A DNA stretch of 64,000 nt, from the NCBI RefSeq assembly GCF_014204515.1, contig NZ_JACHLI010000006.1:186001-250000 (forward strand). Direction: 5' to 3'. The translations under genes and the position numbers were made by a program. The stretch is from Pseudomonas nitroreducens (GTDB taxonomy: Bacteria > Pseudomonadota > Gammaproteobacteria > Pseudomonadales > Pseudomonadaceae). Shown piece by piece: positions 60,747 through 64,000 of the stretch; the first letter of the stretch is position 1; every line of letters begins with the position of its first letter. Below the pieces are notes generated by a model. It was not told where the DNA came from and searched no databases. It worked only from the letters and a program-made list of their open reading frames with translations.

Positions 60747-60771
60747 AGCCCGGCCTAGCGCCGGGCTTTGT
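60747..60771. terminator. Bidirectional terminator
   Basis: AAAGCCCGGC and GCCGGGCTTT form a perfect 10-bp stem with the loop CTAGC. It lies between the rightward replication genes and a leftward small gene (60781-61011), so it may stop both. The sequence is very close to the terminator at 52830-52852. Confidence 0.85.
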
Positions 60772-60780
60772 CGTTTCTGG

Positions 60781-61011
60781 CTAGATGCGCGTTAGCACCT
60801 CTCCAGTGGCGGCGATCTCGAACTCGTTTTCGCTGATCCGGTTTAACGGACCACCGCCCACTACCCGATAGCCCTTGCTGCCATGGACAACGTCCTGTGA
60901 CCCATCCATGAACTGGGTCTGGACGATGGTAGTGGACTCGATAACCGTGAAGGTCTGCCCGGACTCGCCACGCGCCTGGAATCGCCCTGTCTCAACCTGC
61001 TTCGTGCCCAT
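60781..61011 (-). CDS. Small conserved-type phage protein
   Basis: 76 residues starting MGTKQVETGRFQARGESGQT. A beta-rich small protein with SKGYRVVGGGPLNRISENEF. aaggag precedes the ATG. It runs against its neighbours and has the terminator at its end. I believe similar proteins occur in Pseudomonas genomes, but no function is known to me. Confidence 0.7.
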   Translation of the reverse strand: MGTKQVETGRFQARGESGQTFTVIESTTIVQTQFMDGSQDVVHGSKGYRVVGGGPLNRISENEFEIAATGEVLTRI

Positions 61012-61124
61012 CGAAATCTCCTTCTGTGTGATGGCGACCTGATCCTAACAGTTGGTTTGGGCATTCGAAGACGAAAGTAACAAACAACTCTCCCCGCAGC
61101 TGAGAGCCTCTACTGGAGAGCCCA

Positions 61125-61448
61125 ATGGAACCGACGACCTCGCTTGGTATTGGCGCGTTGTTCGCCAAATACAGCGTCGCCATCGCCAGCTTCTGGGGGT
61201 CGATTCTTTCCCTGGGGCTTCTGAAAGGCCTGTCTCGCAAGCAGGCAGCGATGGCGGTGCTCACCGGCTATCTGTTCTCGACGTACATGACCGCGCCGGT
61301 GGCGGCATACTTCGCCCCGAAGCTGGGGCTGGAGCTCGACGAGACCTTCCTGTGTGGCACAGCCTTCGCGCTTGGCCTGACTGCCATGAACATCATTCCT
61401 GGGCTAAAGGCCTTAGCAGAGCGCGTTCTGCCCCAGCGAGGTGCATGA
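61125..61448 (+). CDS. Phage holin-like membrane protein
   Basis: 107 residues with three to four hydrophobic segments (AIASFWGSILSLGLLKGL, AAMAVLTGYLFSTYMTAPVA, AFALGLTAMNIIPG). Size, layout and position after the late switch point to a holin, which opens the inner membrane at lysis. ggag precedes the ATG. The stop overlaps the next start (ATGA). No endolysin follows in this window. Confidence 0.75.
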   Translation: MEPTTSLGIGALFAKYSVAIASFWGSILSLGLLKGLSRKQAAMAVLTGYLFSTYMTAPVAAYFAPKLGLELDETFLCGTAFALGLTAMNIIPGLKALAERVLPQRGA

Positions 61449-61750
61449 CCATGAACTCTGTCTTCGTCGCGCTGGATGCCCTGCTATGCATTCTGGTGGT
61501 GGCGGCGGCGCTGGATTATCTGCGCGCCGTGCACTTGCTCGACCATCCGTTGCTGTGCGTGGCTTTCTATCTGGTTGCGCTCGGTGCGTTTGGAATTCTC
61601 ACCGAGCTCGCCCGCGGCTACTGGGTGAGTCCCTCGTCGGTCCTGCTTCACCTCGGGGTTGTTTTGTACGCATGGAGCCGCCGATCGCAGATTTTTCGGG
61701 AGGATTGGGGCTGGAACGGTGTTGAGCGCCGCAAGGTCCGACGCCCGTGA
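61445..61750 (+). CDS. Small phage membrane protein
   Basis: 101 residues with three hydrophobic segments (VFVALDALLCILVVAAALDY, LLCVAFYLVALGAFGIL, SSVLLHLGVVLYAW) and a basic C-terminal tail (GVERRKVRRP). It is coupled to the holin-like gene by ATGA. It could be an antiholin or a second holin; this is inferred from its place and topology. Confidence 0.65.
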   Translation: MTMNSVFVALDALLCILVVAAALDYLRAVHLLDHPLLCVAFYLVALGAFGILTELARGYWVSPSSVLLHLGVVLYAWSRRSQIFREDWGWNGVERRKVRRP

Positions 61751-62379
61751 GCGTTGTCGATGTTTCCGTTCACGCTAATGTGAAGGAGATCAGCAAGAAG
61801 CTGAGTCGACTGGCTCATCAGCAGCTTGGCTTTGCCACGGCGCAGGCGCTGACCGCTCTGGCGAAGGAAGTCCAGGCCGACGAAACCCGCAACATCGCGA
61901 CGACCTTCAAGAACCCGAAGAGCTTCACCAAGAACTCGGTGGGTGTTCAGGGGGCACGGAAGGACACGCTGACCGCTAAGGTCTACGTGAAGCCCATCGC
62001 TGCCCGCTACCTGCTGCCGTATGAAGAGGGTGGGGCACATGCACTGCCAGGTAACAGCCGGGCGATCCTCAACCCGAAGAACGTTCGGCTCGATGCCAAT
62101 GGCCAGTTGCCTCGACGACTGCTGGCCAGGTTGAAGGCGCGGCCTGATGTCTACATCGGTCCGATGAAGACCAAGGGCGGTGTGGTCAACGGTGTTTGGC
62201 AGCGGCTGCCGGCGAAGAAGGGGAAGGCCGCTCGCTTGAAGCTGTTGTTGCGATTCGGTGATGCGTTGCCAGTGAAGAAGCAGCTGCACTACCGCAGTCG
62301 CGCCGAGGCGCTGGTGGCGCGCAGGTTCAATGCCGTGTTCGGCGCAGCGATGGCGAAGGCCATGGCAACTGCCAGATAA
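61747..62379 (+). CDS. HK97 gp10-like / tail completion-type phage protein
   Basis: 210 residues. MSVVDVSVHANVKEISKKLS, then ALTALAKEVQADETRNI and RYLLPYEEGGAHALPG, match in style a family of phage proteins related to gp10 of HK97, which finish the head-tail connector. It begins with a GTG that overlaps the preceding stop (GTGA). Its place before the terminase genes, ahead of the usual connector genes, is unusual. Confidence 0.62.
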   Translation: MSVVDVSVHANVKEISKKLSRLAHQQLGFATAQALTALAKEVQADETRNIATTFKNPKSFTKNSVGVQGARKDTLTAKVYVKPIAARYLLPYEEGGAHALPGNSRAILNPKNVRLDANGQLPRRLLARLKARPDVYIGPMKTKGGVVNGVWQRLPAKKGKAARLKLLLRFGDALPVKKQLHYRSRAEALVARRFNAVFGAAMAKAMATAR

Positions 62380-62401
62380 CTCAGATTGCATGGAGATCAT
62401 G

Positions 62402-62608
62402 ATGGATATCCGCGACAAGCAGCCCATTTCGTCTTGGGCGGTGGACGTGTATGACGATCGCGTCAGTTTCAAGCGCATCCACAACGGGCGGACAGAGGAA
62501 AGCTACCCGCCCGTTTCGATCTCGAGGGCTGCTGTGTATGCAGCGGCTATTGTGGGTGGTCTTCAACCACCAAGAGATCTTCGGCCGTGCGATACACCGA
62601 TTGATTGA
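62402..62608 (+). CDS. Small phage protein
   Basis: 68 residues beginning MDIRDKQPISSWAVDVYDDR. ggag lies 6 bp before the ATG at 62402; ATGs at 62390 and 62399 are also possible. The last 62 nt overlap the opposing gene. Coding style is plausible to about residue 56. Function unknown. Confidence 0.5.
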   Translation: MDIRDKQPISSWAVDVYDDRVSFKRIHNGRTEESYPPVSISRAAVYAAAIVGGLQPPRDLRPCDTPID

Positions 62609-62762
62609 ACTCAATCTGCACGAGGTTCGGTGCGCGTCGTTTGATTCGGTAGAAGTCGAGTCCGCCGAACGAGAGTCGGGTATCCCTTGGCAGCCCGCTG
62701 AGTTGGTCCAGTAGCGTACCGACGTCGATGGTATGCAGTTCGATCTGTTCTGCTGATGGCAT
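62547..62762 (-). CDS. Small phage protein on the opposite strand
   Basis: 71 residues beginning MPSAEQIELHTIDVGTLLDQ. It includes RDTRLSFGGLDFYRIKRRAP. aaggctc precedes the ATG at 62762; a TTG 33 bp upstream would lengthen it. It is convergent with, and overlaps, the gene at 62402-62608. Function unknown. Confidence 0.58.
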   Translation of the reverse strand: MPSAEQIELHTIDVGTLLDQLSGLPRDTRLSFGGLDFYRIKRRAPNLVQIEFNQSVYRTAEDLLVVEDHPQ

Positions 62763-62995
62763 TGGTTGAGCCTTTGGCTTGGGTTTGACCGGCAAGCATA
62801 GCGAAATCCCGGCGCTCGCCGACTCCGGAGGAAGGCGCAGTACCCGAGCAGGAAGGGGTCACCATCCAGGGCGGTTGGGGTACCCCCCCCTCAATGGGTC
62901 CCTCCTGAGCGATCCTGCATCGAGGGCATTGCGCGCCGCGATATCTCTCTAGCTGCAAACTTTCTGAATTTGGGTAACAGGTAACAAGGTCCGCC
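62763..62995. other. Region before the small terminase gene; candidate cos region
   Basis: 233 bases with no supported gene. It has the palindrome GGGGTACCCC (62877-62886) within a G-run/C-run, and two adjacent GGTAACA motifs (62973-62986) just before the small terminase start. Cos phages carry their cleavage site in this place. Confidence 0.5.
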
Positions 62996-63226
62996 ATGAA
63001 CCAGAGCGAATTCGCATCCATCCACGGAGTCAGTCGAAAGACCGTCACCAAGTGGAAAGAGCGCGGCTGGCTTGTGTTTCAGGACGGCGAGTTGGATGTC
63101 GATGCGTCGAACGCGTTGATCGCGAAGTATCGCCGGGACGGCATCGAAGTTGTTACCCAGGCCGAAGCGGGTAACAAGCCAGCTTCGAAGAAATCTGGCG
63201 TTACCCGCAGCGCTGCGCAGGTAACA
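62973..63226. repeat. GGTAACA repeats at the terminase gene (cosB-like)
   Basis: GGTAACA occurs at 62973, 62980, 63170 and 63220, and as its complement TGTTACC at 63151; GTTACC occurs at 63200 and again near 63580. The 6-mer GGTAAC would be expected well under once by chance in this length. Binding by the small terminase is inferred by analogy with lambda cosB. Confidence 0.6.
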
Positions 63227-63574
63227 ATCAAGCCCGGCGAGACTGCTGAGCAGGCGACCGCTCGCATCCTGATCGCCACTGGCGCCGATATGTCTATCGA
63301 CGAGGCGAAGCGGGTAAAGGAGAACTACCTCGCCCTGCGGGAGCAGCTTGAGTACGACAGAGATTCGAAGCAGGTCGTTGCTGTCGAGGACGTTGCCCGT
63401 GCGGTGGGTGATGAATACGCCAAGGTGAGAAGTCGTCTGCTGGCGATTCCTTCGGAGCATGCTCCGCGCATCAGTCGTCTGAAAACAGTGCTGGAGATAC
63501 AAGACGCTCTGCACGGCATTATCGTAGAAGCGCTTGAGGAGTTGACCCAAGATGGAAGTGGGATCAACCGGTAG
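62996..63574 (+). CDS. Terminase small subunit, Nu1-like
   Basis: 192 residues. The N-terminal winged helix-turn-helix (NQSEFASIHGVSRKTVTKWK, then ERGWLVFQDGELDVDASN) is that of lambda Nu1. The C-terminal part (about 95-185) is helical and would contact the large subunit. It recognises the packaging site on concatemeric DNA. GGTAACA motifs lie both before and within the gene. The 3' end overlaps the large subunit gene by 23 nt. Confidence 0.88.
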   Translation: MNQSEFASIHGVSRKTVTKWKERGWLVFQDGELDVDASNALIAKYRRDGIEVVTQAEAGNKPASKKSGVTRSAAQVTIKPGETAEQATARILIATGADMSIDEAKRVKENYLALREQLEYDRDSKQVVAVEDVARAVGDEYAKVRSRLLAIPSEHAPRISRLKTVLEIQDALHGIIVEALEELTQDGSGINR

Positions 63575-64000
63575 TAGTCGTTACCAGGAAGGATATGAGG
63601 CGTTAACCGCTTCGCTATTCCTGGCTAGGCGCCGGAACATTCAGCCGCCACCGAAGCTCACGCTCAGTCAGTGGGCCAGGGAGCATGCGGTGCTCTCACG
63701 CGAAACCAGTGCCCAGACAGGCAAGTTTCACGCATTCGCCTATCAAAACGGAATTATGGATGCGATCACCGACCCGACGGTCGAGATGGTCACAGTTCAG
63801 AAGTCTGCCCGCGTGGGCTACACGAAGATCCTCGACCACGTCGCGGGCTATTACATTCACCAGGACCCGTCGCCAATCCTAGTAGTCCAGCCTCGAGTTG
63901 AGGATGCTGAGGACTACAGCGTCACCGAAATCGAGCCAATGCTCCGTGACACGCCGGTGCTGGCTGAGATCGTGGGCGATCTGAAGAAGAAGGACTCGAA
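63552..64000 (+). CDS. Terminase large subunit, GpA family (partial)
   Basis: The first 149 residues of a GpA-type terminase. The frame from the ATG at 63552 is open to the window end. LTLSQWAREHAVLSRETSAQ, then TGKFHAFAYQNGIMDAITDP and VTVQKSARVGYTK (the deviant Walker A of this family) are characteristic, followed by ILVVQPRVEDAEDY. The protein is the packaging motor and nuclease. It overlaps the small subunit gene. The remainder is outside the window. Confidence 0.9.
   Translation, partial: MEVGSTGSSRYQEGYEALTASLFLARRRNIQPPPKLTLSQWAREHAVLSRETSAQTGKFHAFAYQNGIMDAITDPTVEMVTVQKSARVGYTKILDHVAGYYIHQDPSPILVVQPRVEDAEDYSVTEIEPMLRDTPVLAEIVGDLKKKDS

Larger units (their letters stand above)
41848..64000. 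mobile_element. Lambda-like prophage (left part; continues beyond the window)
   Basis: The sequence changes from core Pseudomonas genes to a dense run of short, overlapping, mostly leftward genes, then an immunity region and rightward replication, lysis and packaging genes. Diagnostic members are AlpA-like, Cas4-like nuclease, DUF669, Sak4-like ATPase, short CI-like and Cro-like proteins, CII, primase-helicase, holin-like, Nu1-like small terminase and GpA-type large terminase. The left border must be between queD and the AlpA-like gene. No integrase or endolysin was found, and the right end is outside the window. Confidence 0.93.

Overview
The window looks like a chromosomal segment of a high-GC Pseudomonas of the P. 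aeruginosa / nitroreducens / citronellolis type. Reasons: the gene set exaC, pqqABCDE-pqqH, ercA and ercS; a trifunctional putA; polB; and many intergenic REP elements with cores such as GTAGGAGCGAGCTTGCTCG. The species is inferred from gene content and repeats, not proven.

Region 1 (1-16.9 kb) is a periplasmic alcohol-oxidation island. It holds exaC, a PQQ alcohol dehydrogenase with a fused cytochrome c domain, an AldA-like aldehyde dehydrogenase, a sigma-54 activator of AcoR type on the opposite strand, the PQQ operon pqqABCDE plus the S9 peptidase pqqH, then ercA and ercS. The dehydrogenase has a near-consensus sigma-54 promoter. A 16-bp motif upstream of it recurs as a perfect palindrome upstream of pqqA, which suggests that enzyme and cofactor are co-regulated.

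Region 2 (16.9-25.8 kb) is a signalling cluster: two large hybrid histidine kinases, CheR, a stand-alone CheB methylesterase domain, and a receiver-kinase hybrid. The largest kinase gene (19716-23208) carries both a frameshift and an in-frame amber codon as written.

Region 3 (25.8-41.85 kb) is ordinary chromosome: putA, an MFS transporter, a three-gene operon (BASS transporter, TauE-like permease, D-aminoacylase-like amidohydrolase) divergent from an AraC regulator, mltA, polB and queD.

Region 4 (41.85-64.0 kb, running off the end) is a lambda-like prophage. The leftward arm carries an AlpA-like protein, a DUF1643 protein, a chimeric or truncated cytosine methyltransferase, a helicase, a Cas4-like Fe-S nuclease, a DUF669 protein, a Sak4-like ATPase and a protein with fourteen 9-residue repeats. 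The immunity region has a short XRE repressor lacking a cleavage domain, a HipA-like kinase, an unknown partner, a Cro/YdaS-like protein and CII. Five copies of one pseudo-palindrome overlap matching pL and pR promoters. Rightward come primase-polymerase, a TGTGAGG-rich origin candidate, a RecD-like helicase, a VRR nuclease, holin-like membrane proteins, a gp10-like protein and terminase subunits. GGTAACA repeats around the small terminase gene look like terminase-binding sites.

The best candidate for something undescribed is the prophage immunity cassette at 52.88-55.0 kb. The repeat protein at 51.5-52.4 kb and the chimeric methyltransferase come next. No integrase, endolysin, tRNA, rRNA or CRISPR array was seen.
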